Assembly (NCBI GenBank): GCA_947462875.1
Contig: CANHQJ010000011.1
Span: 1-64,000, forward strand
Reading direction: 5' to 3'
Source: Verrucomicrobiia bacterium
Lineage (GTDB): Bacteria > Verrucomicrobiota > Verrucomicrobiia > Verrucomicrobiales > Akkermansiaceae
Length of the DNA stretch: 64,000 nt
Shown here in pieces: positions 44,958-53,702 of the stretch (positions are counted from its first letter, which is position 1; each line of letters opens with the position of its first letter). The translations under genes were made by a program, and so were the position numbers. Below the pieces are notes generated by a model. It ran no database searches and was not told the DNA's origin. It saw nothing but the letters and a program-made list of their open reading frames with translations.

Positions 44958-46417
44958 TCCTCGATCCCATCCAGCGCCAGCAACAGCTCATCACGCGACG
45001 TCAGTTTTTCGGCAAGTCGTCGACAGGCATCGGCACCGTGGCGCTTGCCTCTTTGCTCAACCGCGATCTGTTCGCCGCGCCAGCCGTGAACATGAATCCG
45101 TTAGAAGGGTTGCCGCATCTCGCGCCGAAGGCGAAAAATGTGATCCTGTTGTGGCAAGGCGGCGGCCCGTCGCAGATCGATCTGTTCCAGCACAAGCCCG
45201 GTTTGGAAAAGCTGCGCCTCACCGAACTGCCTGCTTCGGTGCGCGGAAACACACGCCTCTCCACGATGACGGCATCGCAGGGCAAATATCCCATCCTTTC
45301 CGCGCTTAAGCCTTTCCAATCCTACGGCAAATGCGGGCGCATGCTCTCAACCCTGATACCGCACATCGGCTCCATCGCCGATGACATTTGTTTCATCGAT
45401 TCGATGCACACCGAGGCCGTCAATCACGCGCCGGGCGTAACGTTTTTCCTCACTGGCAGCCAGGTTCCGGGGCGCCCGAGCCTGGGCGCGTGGGGAACCT
45501 ACGGTCTGGGCTGCTTGTCGCAGGATCTGCCCTCGTTCGTGGTCATGACGTCATCGGACAAGGATAAAACCTGCGGCCAGTTGTTTTTCGATTACTACTG
45601 GGGCAGCGGCTTTTTACCCTCGAAGTATCAGGGTGTGCGTTTCCGCGGCGACGGTGATCCCGTCTTGTATCTGAACAATCCCGCGGGTGTTGATCGATCC
45701 CTGCGCCGCAGCGCGTTGGATGATCTCGCGGCGATGAACCAGCATCACCTGGAACGATACGGTGATCCGGAAATTGACACGCGTATTTCGCAATACGAAA
45801 TGGCCTATCGCATGCAGATGAGTGTGCCGGAACTCACCGATTTATCGAAGGAAAGCCCGGAGACACTGGCGATGTATGGCCCGGATGTGCATCGCAATGG
45901 TTCCTTTGCCCGCCATTGTTTGTTGGCTAGAAAACTCGTGGAGCGCGGCACCCGTTTTGTGCAGTTGATGCACGCTGGATGGGATCAACACAAAAATCTT
46001 TCCTATCAACTGGAGCACCAGTGCCGGGATACGGATCAACCGGCCGCTGCTTTGGTGAAGGATTTGAAACAGCGGGGTTTGCTCGATGATACGATCGTGC
46101 TGTGGGTCAGTGAATTCGGACGCACGGTGTTTGTGCAGGGCGATATCAATAATCCGCGTGCTTATGGGCGCGATCACTTCGGCGTGGGCTTCACCATATG
46201 GGGCGCGGGTGGGGGATTCAAGCCGGGCCACAGCCATGGAGAAACCGATGACTTTGCCTATCACGTTACGAAAGATCCGGTGCACATTCATGACATGCAG
46301 GCGACCCTGCTGCACATGCTGGGCATCCATCATGAAAAACTCACGTTCCGCTACCAGGGCCGGGATTTCCGACTCACGGATGTGCATGGAAAAGTCGTAT
46401 CGGCAGTGGTGGCATAG
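44954..46417 (+). CDS. DUF1501 family protein, Tat-exported
   Basis: 487 residues, translationally coupled to the upstream DUF1553 gene (ATGA overlap). The N-terminus has a twin-arginine signal (TRRQFFGKSSTGIGTVALASL), implying folding, perhaps with a metal cofactor, before export. The DUF1501 core shows NVILLWQGGGPSQIDLFQHKPGL, CFIDSMHTEAVNHAPG and DTIVLWVSEFGRTVFVQG. This is an alkaline phosphatase/sulfatase-like fold with conserved Asp/His metal-ligand positions (DPVHIHDMQATLLHMLGI). The two genes are almost always paired in this phylum and presumably form an exported redox/hydrolytic complex. The exact substrate is unknown. Confidence 0.93.
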   Translation: MILDPIQRQQQLITRRQFFGKSSTGIGTVALASLLNRDLFAAPAVNMNPLEGLPHLAPKAKNVILLWQGGGPSQIDLFQHKPGLEKLRLTELPASVRGNTRLSTMTASQGKYPILSALKPFQSYGKCGRMLSTLIPHIGSIADDICFIDSMHTEAVNHAPGVTFFLTGSQVPGRPSLGAWGTYGLGCLSQDLPSFVVMTSSDKDKTCGQLFFDYYWGSGFLPSKYQGVRFRGDGDPVLYLNNPAGVDRSLRRSALDDLAAMNQHHLERYGDPEIDTRISQYEMAYRMQMSVPELTDLSKESPETLAMYGPDVHRNGSFARHCLLARKLVERGTRFVQLMHAGWDQHKNLSYQLEHQCRDTDQPAAALVKDLKQRGLLDDTIVLWVSEFGRTVFVQGDINNPRAYGRDHFGVGFTIWGAGGGFKPGHSHGETDDFAYHVTKDPVHIHDMQATLLHMLGIHHEKLTFRYQGRDFRLTDVHGKVVSAVVA

Positions 46418-46490
46418 TTTCTGAATTTACCGGGCGCGCTCATATGGCGTTTTTCATTGAACTCGACGTGGCGAGTGATAGAGTCAGGGG

Positions 46491-47966
46491 ATGAATGCGG
46501 TCACTGCAGCACAAATGCGTTCGTTGGAGCAGTCGCTCTTCACCAAGGGTGTGGATGCGGCGACATTGATGGCCCAGGCCGGATGGGGGATCGCCCGTTC
46601 CGTGCGGAAATTTTTCCCGAATCCCGGTACGTTGCATCTGTATCTCGGCAAAGGCCACAACGCGGGCGATGCGCTGAGTGCCGCTCAGCATCTGCGCCGA
46701 TGGGGTTGGCAGATCGAACTTCACCGCGTCTATCCGGAAATCGAGTGGGCCACGCTCACACGACAACAGTTGCGTGAACTGGAAGCGATTCCGCAGTCGT
46801 GCTCTAGCGGACGGGGACCCACGGTGATCATGGAAGCTCTGTTAGGAATTGGTGCGTCAGGCCCGCTGCGCGAGCCGATACGCGAGGCTGCACTCTCCAT
46901 TCATGCCCAACGTTCCTCCCATGCCATTCCTGTGATCGCGCTGGATCTGCCGACAGGAGTGGACGCGGATAGCGGTGCCGTCGATCCCGCGGCAGTCATC
47001 GCCGATTTCACCTTCTTCATCGGAGCTCCGAAAATTGGTCTGTTGCGTTCCTCCGCCGTCAATCATGTCGGACGCCTGGAATGCATACCGTTGGAAAATC
47101 TGGCTCTCGCCGACTACGATTCCGGCTTGCGCCTGATCACGCCGGGTTCCTTTCCCCAATCGTTGCCGCTGCGGGCGCATGATTTTCATAAGGGCGATGC
47201 CGGGCGCGTCACAGTCGTGGCCGGTTCGTGCGGCATGGAGGGCGCGGCCTTGCTCTGTGCCACGTCTGCCTTGCGCGCGGGAGCCGGACTGGTGACATTA
47301 TGGGTGGGTGAAAAAGCTCACGCTGCCGTGGTCGCGCGTGCCTGTCCGGCCTTGATGGTGCGGTCGTATGCCGATTGGGAGGAAATTTCGTTAGGAAATG
47401 CCGATGCCTTGGTCATGGGTCCGGGGCTTGGTGCATTGAGTGAAGGTGAATTCGATGCGATGGTGGATTTGTTAGGAAAACACCATGGCAGTGCCGTTTT
47501 GGATGCGGATGCGCTGAATGCGATCGCGCGTTACCAAGGGCATCAGTGCTTGCAGGCACAGCATGTCATCACGCCTCATCCCGGAGAGTTTGCGCGGCTT
47601 GCGCCACTCTCGGCCGAGCGTTCGCGGGAGGATGCCTGTGCGCATTTCACGCAGTTCAATCCCTCGGTTCTTCTGCTGAAGGGAGCCAGAACATTGGTGC
47701 AGCAGCGTGGAAATGCCCTGTATCATAATGGCACAGGCAATGCGGGCATGGCGTCCGCTGGCATGGGAGATGTGCTGGCGGGGGCTATCGCCGGGCTACA
47801 AGCGCAAGGAATGAATCCTCTGACATCGGCCTGTGCCGGGGCGTGGATCTGCGGCCGTGCGGCGGAAATTTCCGTATCCTCCGGTCGACAATCCGCCTTG
47901 TCTTTGGTGGCGACGGATCTTTTCGAGACAATGGGCGCGGCACTGAGCGAGTGGCAGGCCGGGTGA
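46491..47966 (+). CDS. bifunctional NAD(P)H-hydrate epimerase/ADP-dependent dehydratase (YjeF type)
   Basis: 491 residues; repairs NADHX and NADPHX. The dehydratase half (about 235-490) is canonical: KGDAGRVTVVAGSCGMEGAA, VMGPGLG, VLDADALN, TPHPGEFARLAP, and GNAGMASAGMGDVLAGAIAGL with the catalytic Asp. The epimerase half (1-215) is recognisable but altered: GKGHNAGDAL replaces the usual GNGNNGGDG, and MEALLGIGASG has Glu where the catalytic DA-L-F/L-G-T-G Asp is expected, while LDLPTGVDADSG is preserved. The epimerase activity may therefore be weak or lost. The gene stands alone between DUF1501 and the sulfatase. Symbols nnrD/nnrE are used for the separate activities. Confidence 0.9.
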   Translation: MNAVTAAQMRSLEQSLFTKGVDAATLMAQAGWGIARSVRKFFPNPGTLHLYLGKGHNAGDALSAAQHLRRWGWQIELHRVYPEIEWATLTRQQLRELEAIPQSCSSGRGPTVIMEALLGIGASGPLREPIREAALSIHAQRSSHAIPVIALDLPTGVDADSGAVDPAAVIADFTFFIGAPKIGLLRSSAVNHVGRLECIPLENLALADYDSGLRLITPGSFPQSLPLRAHDFHKGDAGRVTVVAGSCGMEGAALLCATSALRAGAGLVTLWVGEKAHAAVVARACPALMVRSYADWEEISLGNADALVMGPGLGALSEGEFDAMVDLLGKHHGSAVLDADALNAIARYQGHQCLQAQHVITPHPGEFARLAPLSAERSREDACAHFTQFNPSVLLLKGARTLVQQRGNALYHNGTGNAGMASAGMGDVLAGAIAGLQAQGMNPLTSACAGAWICGRAAEISVSSGRQSALSLVATDLFETMGAALSEWQAG

Positions 47967-48018
47967 GCGCGCGATTCATTCGTCTTGTCGCTGCGATTTT
48001 GGCATGTAGGATCGTGCC

Positions 48019-49491
48019 ATGTTGAGTCGCGTGATTTTCTGTTTATTGGTGGTCTCGTTAGGCATGGTTCGTGCGGCGAATCGTCCGCGCCATGTGGTGT
48101 TCATTTTGGCGGACGATCTGGGCTGGGGCGAGTTGGGGTGTTATGGACAGGAAAAAATCAAGACTCCTCACCTCGATCAGTTGGCGCGGGAGGGGACTCG
48201 TTTCACCCAGCATTATTCAGGGGCACCCGTGTGTGCGCCGTCGCGCTGCGTGTTGATGACCGGCAAGCACCTTGGTCATGCGGAAATCCGCGGCAACCGT
48301 CAGGCAACCGTGAGTTTGCCGCAGTTCAAAGAAGGTCAGCATCCGATTGCGGCAGAAACGTGGTTGCTGTCGCAGAGCTTCCGCGAGGCAGGATTCGCCA
48401 CTGCGGCGATGGGCAAATGGGGCCTCGGTCCTGTCGGCTCCACGGGGGATCCGAACAAACACGGTTTCGATTTGTTTTATGGCTACAACTGCCAGGCACT
48501 GGCGCATTCGTTCTATCCCAAGTATCTCTGGCGCAATGACCAGCAAGTTCCGCTAAACGAAAAGCCCATACCCGGCCATGCCAAACGCCCCGAAGGGGAA
48601 GTGCGTGCGGAGGAATGGATCGGGAAAAACTATGCGTCCACCACCATCGTCGCGGAGGGCTTGCAATTCATCGAGGCTCACCAAAAGGAACCGTTTTTTC
48701 TCTACCTGCCCTTTATCGAGCCTCACGTGGCGATGCATCCTCCTCTCGACTCGGTGAATCAATATCCCAATGAATGGGACGACAAACCGTATCGTGGACA
48801 GTCGGGCTACCTGCCGCACCCGCGTCCGCGGGCAGGTTACGCCGCGATGATCAGCGACCTGGATCGGCACGTTGGCAAGGTGATGCAAAAACTTCGTGAC
48901 GCGAACATCCTCGATGAAACGTTGATCATTTTCACCTCGGACAACGGCACCACGCACATGGCGAAGGACCCGCAATTCGGCATTGGCGGCGTGGATGCCG
49001 CGTTCTTCCAATCGACAAAGGACCTCCAGGGTTTCAAAGGCAGCGTCTATGAAGGTGGCCTGCGTGTGCCTCTGATCGTGCGATTCCCTCCCGCCATCAA
49101 GGCCGGCGCGGTCAGCGATCTTCCGAGCTATTTTGCCGATTGGTTCCCCACACTCATCGATGCCTGCGGCCTGAAGTCACGCGAAGGACTGGATGGAGAA
49201 AACCTCTGGCCCGCGATGACTGGCGCGGTAACTATGACGTCACGCAAGCCCATGCTCTGGGTCTATCCGGAATACGGTGGTCAGATTGCCGTGCGGATCG
49301 GAGACAAAAAAGTCATTCGTCGTGATCTCAATAAGAAAAAACCCGGCGACTGGGAAGTCTATGACATCGTCAAAGATCGCGCCGAAAAAAACAACCTCGC
49401 AAAAGAGGAAAGCGCGCTCATTCGCCAAGCGCAGGAAATTTTATCACGCGAGGTCAGTGAGAACACGGTGTTTCCGATGAAACTGCCGTGA
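48019..49491 (+). CDS. secreted type I sulfatase
   Basis: 490 residues with signal peptide MLSRVIFCLLVVSLGMVRAA. HVVFILADDLGWGELGCYGQ supplies the paired metal-binding Asp residues. CAPSRCVLMTG holds Cys72 in the C-x-P-S-R signature converted to formylglycine by a sulfatase-maturing enzyme. The metal/sulfate region continues with GKWGLG, PFFLYLPFIEPHV, IFTSDNGTTHMAKD and the C-terminal YDIVKDRAEKNNLA, typical of arylsulfatase/sulfatase family S1 in Planctomycetes-Verrucomicrobia. It is likely to desulfate polysaccharides outside the cytoplasm. No maturase gene is in the window. Substrate not predictable. Confidence 0.95.
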   Translation: MLSRVIFCLLVVSLGMVRAANRPRHVVFILADDLGWGELGCYGQEKIKTPHLDQLAREGTRFTQHYSGAPVCAPSRCVLMTGKHLGHAEIRGNRQATVSLPQFKEGQHPIAAETWLLSQSFREAGFATAAMGKWGLGPVGSTGDPNKHGFDLFYGYNCQALAHSFYPKYLWRNDQQVPLNEKPIPGHAKRPEGEVRAEEWIGKNYASTTIVAEGLQFIEAHQKEPFFLYLPFIEPHVAMHPPLDSVNQYPNEWDDKPYRGQSGYLPHPRPRAGYAAMISDLDRHVGKVMQKLRDANILDETLIIFTSDNGTTHMAKDPQFGIGGVDAAFFQSTKDLQGFKGSVYEGGLRVPLIVRFPPAIKAGAVSDLPSYFADWFPTLIDACGLKSREGLDGENLWPAMTGAVTMTSRKPMLWVYPEYGGQIAVRIGDKKVIRRDLNKKKPGDWEVYDIVKDRAEKNNLAKEESALIRQAQEILSREVSENTVFPMKLP

Positions 49492-49506
49492 AATTCTAAC
49501 GAATCG

Positions 49507-50241
49507 TTAGAAGATCGCACGTTTTTTGATCTCCAGCACGCTCCAGCGGTGCATCGTGACGGGGCTCAAAAACCAGAGATTGTCTGCGGTGCGACCGTCG
49601 AGGGTGGCGACGTGGCCGATGCCGGGGTCGGCTTGGATCCATTTTCCTTCGCCGGCATAGACGATGAGGTGGATGCCGTTGGTGGTGATGGCAAGATCGC
49701 CGGGCTGGAGCGGGGCGGTGTCGATCTCGCGGATGGTTCCGGTGATATCCAGGTCGATGGTGGTTTCGCGGTAGCCTTGGCTCAGGGCTTGGGCGCTGGT
49801 GTCGTACCACCATTGGGCGGCGGCTTTGCGGATGGCGTCGCCGTTGCCGTGACGGATGCCGTAGGCAAAAAGGGCATCGCGCAGGGCGCGGCGGGGGAGG
49901 CCTGAGCAATCGATGCCGTGAGAATTCTCACCACCCCAGACGTAGGGAGTGTTTTCGAACTGGTTCACACGTTTCAGGTAGTCGTCGCGCAGTTCGATGG
50001 GGTTGATCCAGTCGCCTGGCAGGAGAAAAGGTGTTTCGGCCAAGACGGGGATGGCGGCCATCACGTAGCGTGCGATTTTTTTCCGCCACAGCAGAAATGT
50101 GAGAGTCGCCCATGTGCCGACGATGCAGAGCAGAAATGCCAAGTTCAGCAGCTTGCTGTGGATGGGATTGCGCAGGAGAATGACAACGCCGACCGCGCAC
50201 CCGATCAGGAGAATCCAAGCGATGCGGGTGGGGCGGTTCAT
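49507..50241 (-). CDS. membrane-anchored NlpC/P60 family cysteine hydrolase
   Basis: 244 residues. Two N-terminal membrane helices (ILLIGCAVGVVILL; LLNLAFLLCIVGTWATLTFLLW) precede an NlpC/P60 papain-like domain. The catalytic Cys lies in TPYVWGGENSHGIDCSGL, and the His in TNGIHLIVYAGEGKWIQADPG, with PLQPGDLAI before it. Such enzymes cleave peptidoglycan stem peptides or related amides. The anchoring would place the domain at the inner membrane's periplasmic face. It starts 21 bases after nuoF's stop, so it is the last gene of the complex I transcript, though no link with respiration is known. Confidence 0.85.
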   Translation of the reverse strand: MNRPTRIAWILLIGCAVGVVILLRNPIHSKLLNLAFLLCIVGTWATLTFLLWRKKIARYVMAAIPVLAETPFLLPGDWINPIELRDDYLKRVNQFENTPYVWGGENSHGIDCSGLPRRALRDALFAYGIRHGNGDAIRKAAAQWWYDTSAQALSQGYRETTIDLDITGTIREIDTAPLQPGDLAITTNGIHLIVYAGEGKWIQADPGIGHVATLDGRTADNLWFLSPVTMHRWSVLEIKKRAIF

Positions 50242-50262
50242 GGCAGAGGGGGAGATTTCGTT

Positions 50263-51663
50263 CTACACCTCTTGTAAGAACCGACGCTGTGCCTCGGCCT
50301 CGGGATTGTGTGGTTTGTCGGCGTTCTCGGGATTGGTATCGGCGAGGAGTTCGTCGCGGAACTTGGCTACGATCGCTTCCACGGGCCAGGAGCTGGCTTC
50401 GCCGAAGGCGCAGATGGTGCGGCCGTCGATCTGATAGGCCACGCTCTCCAGAGTCTTGATGTCCTCGGGCGAGGCATCGCCGGTGACGAGGCGGTCGGTG
50501 ATTTTTTTCATCCACATGCTGCCTTCGCGGCACGGGGTGCACTGACCGCAGGATTCGTGGGCGTAGAAGGAATTGAGATTGTTCAGCACCCAGGAAATTT
50601 TGCGGGTGTCATCGATGACGATCACGCCGCCGGAACCCGCCATCGATCCACAGGCGGCGAGGCTGTCGAAATCCATCGGGATGTCCCAGAAGCCGAGTTC
50701 ACGCGTCGTGCCATCGGGATTTTTCAACTTGTAGGTTTCATCGCAGCGGAGGATTTTTGAGGAGGAACCACCGGGGATGACGGCTTTGAAAGAACGTCCG
50801 TCTTTCGGGCCGCCGCAGACGTCGTAGAGCAGCTCGCGCATGGTGAGTTTACCGACTTCGACTTCGAAGTAGCCGGGATTTTTCACATCGCCGGAGACGC
50901 AGAGAATGCGCGTGCCGGTGTTTTTGGCGACGCCGAGCTTGGCGTATTCATCGCCGCCCATTTGAACGATGTGTTTCACGTGGCAGAGCGATTCGACGTT
51001 GTTGACGATGGTGGGGCACATGTAGAGGCCCAGTGCCGCCGGGAAATACGGTGGCTTGATGCGTGGGTAGGGGCGCTTGCCTTCGAGCGATTCGATAAGG
51101 CCGGTTTCCTCACCGCAAATGTAGGCACCGGCACCGCGATGGACGTAGATTTCCAGATCGAAGCCGGAACCTAACACATTCGGTCCGACGAAATTTTTCG
51201 CACGGGCTTCGGCGATGGCGTTCTCCACGATTTGCGCGGCGGCGGGGAATTCCTCGCGGATGTAGATGTAGGCGACGTGAGCGCCGACGGCAAATGCCGA
51301 AATGACCATGCCTTCGATAAGCTGGTGCGGGTCCTGGTGAAGAATGTAGCGGTCCTTGAAGGTGCCTGGCTCGGATTCATCGCCATTGCAGATCAGATAG
51401 ACCGGCTTGGTGTTGTTCGGCGGAATGAAAGTCCACTTCATGCCGGTGGGGAATCCCGCACCGCCGCGACCGCGCAGGCCGGACTTTTTCACTTCCTCGG
51501 TGATGTCCTTCGGTGCCATGGTGATGGCTTTTTTCAATTGCTCGTAGCCGCCATTGCGCAGGTAGCAATCGATGGAGGGATCGTAGTCCGCACGATCGAC
51601 GTTTTTGAAAATGAGGCGATACTCGCGAGCGTGAGGTTCTTTGCCGGGAAGGTAAGTGATCAT
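50263..51663 (-). CDS. nuoF: NADH-quinone oxidoreductase subunit F (NADH- and FMN-binding)
   Basis: 466 residues. It is the hydrophilic tip subunit oxidising NADH through FMN and a 4Fe-4S cluster. FMN/NADH sites: GLRGRGGAGFPTGMKW, CNGDESEPGTFKDRYI, GAGAYICGEETGLIESLEG, and the glycine-rich GSSSKIL. The cluster ligands are in ESCGQCTPCREG plus Cys in GRTICAFGEASSW. The subunit is complete. It follows vapC (16 bases) rather than nuoE directly, the toxin-antitoxin pair being inserted between nuoE and nuoF. It is the last nuo gene of the operon. Confidence 0.97.
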   Translation of the reverse strand: MITYLPGKEPHAREYRLIFKNVDRADYDPSIDCYLRNGGYEQLKKAITMAPKDITEEVKKSGLRGRGGAGFPTGMKWTFIPPNNTKPVYLICNGDESEPGTFKDRYILHQDPHQLIEGMVISAFAVGAHVAYIYIREEFPAAAQIVENAIAEARAKNFVGPNVLGSGFDLEIYVHRGAGAYICGEETGLIESLEGKRPYPRIKPPYFPAALGLYMCPTIVNNVESLCHVKHIVQMGGDEYAKLGVAKNTGTRILCVSGDVKNPGYFEVEVGKLTMRELLYDVCGGPKDGRSFKAVIPGGSSSKILRCDETYKLKNPDGTTRELGFWDIPMDFDSLAACGSMAGSGGVIVIDDTRKISWVLNNLNSFYAHESCGQCTPCREGSMWMKKITDRLVTGDASPEDIKTLESVAYQIDGRTICAFGEASSWPVEAIVAKFRDELLADTNPENADKPHNPEAEAQRRFLQEV

Positions 51664-51679
51664 GGTGAGTCGAGAATGG

Positions 51680-52081
51680 TTAGGAGAGTGTGGGAACAGG
51701 AATGAGTTTGACGCCGTAGGGGAGAAAACGTTCGAAGTCTTTGATGTTGCGTGTGGCGATGGATTGACGGGTGCAAAAGGCCGCGGCGGCGATCATGCAA
51801 TCGGCATGCGAACCGCGCTTGCGACCGGTTTGGTGAAAAAGACGCGAGGCGAACTCCGCCTGGTCCTCGGTGAAGGGATGGATGCCGCCGCGAAGGATGG
51901 CATGCACGGCATCCTTCTGTTCCTTGGTATGCGGGCCGTTGCAAAATTCCGACCACGTCACGGCGGAAGCGGCGAGGGGAATCTTGTTTTTCAACCACCC
52001 ATGCACCATCTCCACCTGCGCCGAATGGCAGGTGACGAGGTCGATCAGAAGGTTGGTGTCCAAGTGTATCACGATTCCCAC
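51680..52081 (-). CDS. PIN-domain toxin (VapC type) inside the nuo operon, module 1
   Basis: 133 residues. PIN nuclease with acidic triad/tetrad: Asp in VIHLDTNLLIDLV, Glu in VTWSEF, Asp in SHADCMIAAAA, Asp in ATRNIKDFERF. Members usually cleave initiator tRNA or rRNA and are inhibited by the cognate VapB. The start overlaps the antitoxin's end by 13 bases, the usual translational coupling. It lies in the same direction as, and 16 bases before, nuoF, so read-through from nuoE to nuoF must pass it. All catalytic residues are intact. Confidence 0.9.
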   Translation of the reverse strand: MGIVIHLDTNLLIDLVTCHSAQVEMVHGWLKNKIPLAASAVTWSEFCNGPHTKEQKDAVHAILRGGIHPFTEDQAEFASRLFHQTGRKRGSHADCMIAAAAFCTRQSIATRNIKDFERFLPYGVKLIPVPTLS

Positions 52082-52350
52082 CAGTATTTGCGTTCTTGCC
52101 GTTCCGCGACCACATCAGCGCGGAATTTTTCAGCGTCCTCGGCGACGAGACCGCCGCCATTTTGCAGCCAAGCGAGAGCCTGCAAGGGATCCATGGCCTG
52201 CTCTTCACTGTCAGCTTTTTCCTTGAGCTGACGCACAGCGCGGCGTATCACCTCGGCCTTTGAGATGCTCCATTTTTCACTCAATTCCTTCAGAGCCTGG
52301 ATGGTCCAAGCGTCCAAAGCCATGCTGGTTCTTGTTAGGGAATAACTCAT
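52069..52350 (-). CDS. ribbon-helix-helix antitoxin of module 1
   Basis: 93 residues. The N-terminal segment LTRTSMALDAWTIQALKELSEKWSISKAEVIRRAV fits a CopG-type ribbon-helix-helix. The rest (PLQALAWLQNGGGLVAEDAEK and following) would wrap the PIN toxin's active site; ERQERKYWWES ends it. Antitoxin and repressor of its own operon by family. Begins 44 bases after the nuoE stop. It partners the PIN gene with which it overlaps. Confidence 0.8.
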   Translation of the reverse strand: MSYSLTRTSMALDAWTIQALKELSEKWSISKAEVIRRAVRQLKEKADSEEQAMDPLQALAWLQNGGGLVAEDAEKFRADVVAERQERKYWWES

Positions 52351-52394
52351 GTGGTAATTGTGTGGTAATGGAGCGGGAAGTCAATAGAAAAAGC

Positions 52395-52961
52395 TCAGGA
52401 AGAATACTTTTTCAGCAATTCCTGCGCCTTGTCGGGGCTGACACCTTCGTGGAAATCATCATTCACCATGCATACGGGAGCGGTGCCGCAGGAGGCGAGG
52501 CACTCGGCGAATTCCACGGAAAATCCACCGCAGGGCGAGACGCTGATCGGGTGATGATGGGAATCGGCGTGGGAGCGGTCGATACCGGTGAGTTCACAAA
52601 GTTTCTCCATCAACTCATATGAGCCACCCATCGCGCAGGAGAGTGTGCGGCAGACGCGGATGTGGAATTTTCCGGGAGCCGATTGGCGGAAGCCGGGGTA
52701 GAACGTCACGACTTCCAGGACCTTGATCGGCTGGATGCCCAATTGTCCCGCCACCCAATCGATCGCCGCAGCGGAGATGAAGCCGTGGTGGTGTTGGATG
52801 TAGTGGAGCAACGGCAGCACCGCCGAGCGTTTTTGGTTGTCGGGAAACTGCGCCAGTCGCTTGGCCGCCTCCGCCTCCAATGCGGGAGTGACCGCGAAGG
52901 GAGCGAAGTGCTTGGTGCCGGGCGTTTCTTCCGAGGCGATGTTGTGATCGAGAGTGGACAT
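52395..52961 (-). CDS. nuoE: NADH-quinone oxidoreductase subunit E (2Fe-2S)
   Basis: 188 residues. Thioredoxin-like 2Fe-2S subunit of the NADH dehydrogenase module. Cluster ligands are seen in CRTLSCAMGG and CLASCGTAPVCMVND. Typical segments: NQKRSAVLPLLHYIQHHHGFI, AIDWVAGQLGIQPIKVLEVVTFYPGF and KFHIRVC. The N-terminal 30 residues are an extension relative to E. coli. The gene starts 10 bases after the SHD1-thioredoxin-like gene and is followed by the vapB-like gene. Confidence 0.95.
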   Translation of the reverse strand: MSTLDHNIASEETPGTKHFAPFAVTPALEAEAAKRLAQFPDNQKRSAVLPLLHYIQHHHGFISAAAIDWVAGQLGIQPIKVLEVVTFYPGFRQSAPGKFHIRVCRTLSCAMGGSYELMEKLCELTGIDRSHADSHHHPISVSPCGGFSVEFAECLASCGTAPVCMVNDDFHEGVSPDKAQELLKKYSS

Positions 52962-52971
52962 TTAGCGGATG

Positions 52972-53655
52972 TTATTTGACGATTTTTTTGATTGCGTTGA
53001 GATCGGTGGTTTTGGCGACAATTTTTCCTTCCAAGTCACACACCACAACGCTGGGAATACCGGTGACACCGTGATTGAATTTCTTTTTGAACTTGGTTAC
53101 ATCATCCAAATTCAGTTGTGGCCAAGGCATTGACTTGTCCGCAGCATACTTCGCCATCGCTTTTTCGTCATCATCACTGGTGATCAGGACTAGTTCGAAG
53201 TTATCGTTACCGGGTTTGACCTCATTGTAGAATGTCACCAGTGAAGGGGTAAATGCTTGGCAGGGTCCGCACCAGGATGCCGTGTAGTAGAAGATGTAAA
53301 ATTTTTGAGGTTGTTTCGCATCCTTGTATTTGGCGAGCTTTTTGCCATCAAGCTTCACGAGGTTCCCGTCGAGAACCGCGTCAAATACCGACTCAGCCGC
53401 TGCGGGAGTAGCTGCCTCCGCAGGTTTTGTGGCAGCCTCCTTGAGTTTGGCTGATCCCGCATCATCGAGATCGGATGCCTTGATGGTTACGGTTTTGCCG
53501 TTTTTCATGCGAAACTCGCCCGCTAAGGCATCGCCCTCGCCGGTTGTTTTGACGAGCTCCAGTTGAGCGGTGCGTCCGTCCTTGCTGGTCCAGTCTTCGT
53601 AGCTCCCGAAGCAGAACGAGGTGAATAATGCGGTGAGCAAGATGGTTGATTTCAT
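52972..53655 (-). CDS. exported SHD1 plus thioredoxin-fold protein
   Basis: 227 residues. Signal peptide MKSTILLTALFTSFCFGSYE. An SHD1-like domain follows (EDWTSKDGRTAQLELVKTTGEGDAL...MKNGKTVTIKASDLDDAG), a small beta domain common in planctomycete and verrucomicrobial exported proteins. After an Ala/Pro linker (about 75-95), a thioredoxin/nucleoredoxin-like domain carries YYTASWCGPCQAFTPSL (CGPC active site), the cis-Pro in GIPSVVV and a late LEGKIVAK. It probably acts as a periplasmic thiol oxidoreductase. It sits between nuoD and nuoE, in the operon. The ATG at 53655 gives the signal; an upstream ATG at 53715 would overlap the nuoD stop. Confidence 0.88.
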   Translation of the reverse strand: MKSTILLTALFTSFCFGSYEDWTSKDGRTAQLELVKTTGEGDALAGEFRMKNGKTVTIKASDLDDAGSAKLKEAATKPAEAATPAAAESVFDAVLDGNLVKLDGKKLAKYKDAKQPQKFYIFYYTASWCGPCQAFTPSLVTFYNEVKPGNDNFELVLITSDDDEKAMAKYAADKSMPWPQLNLDDVTKFKKKFNHGVTGIPSVVVCDLEGKIVAKTTDLNAIKKIVK

Positions 53656-53702
53656 GATTTTTGTTTTGTTTTTAAGGGAAGGCAGGAATGCAGGCTGAAA
53701 AA

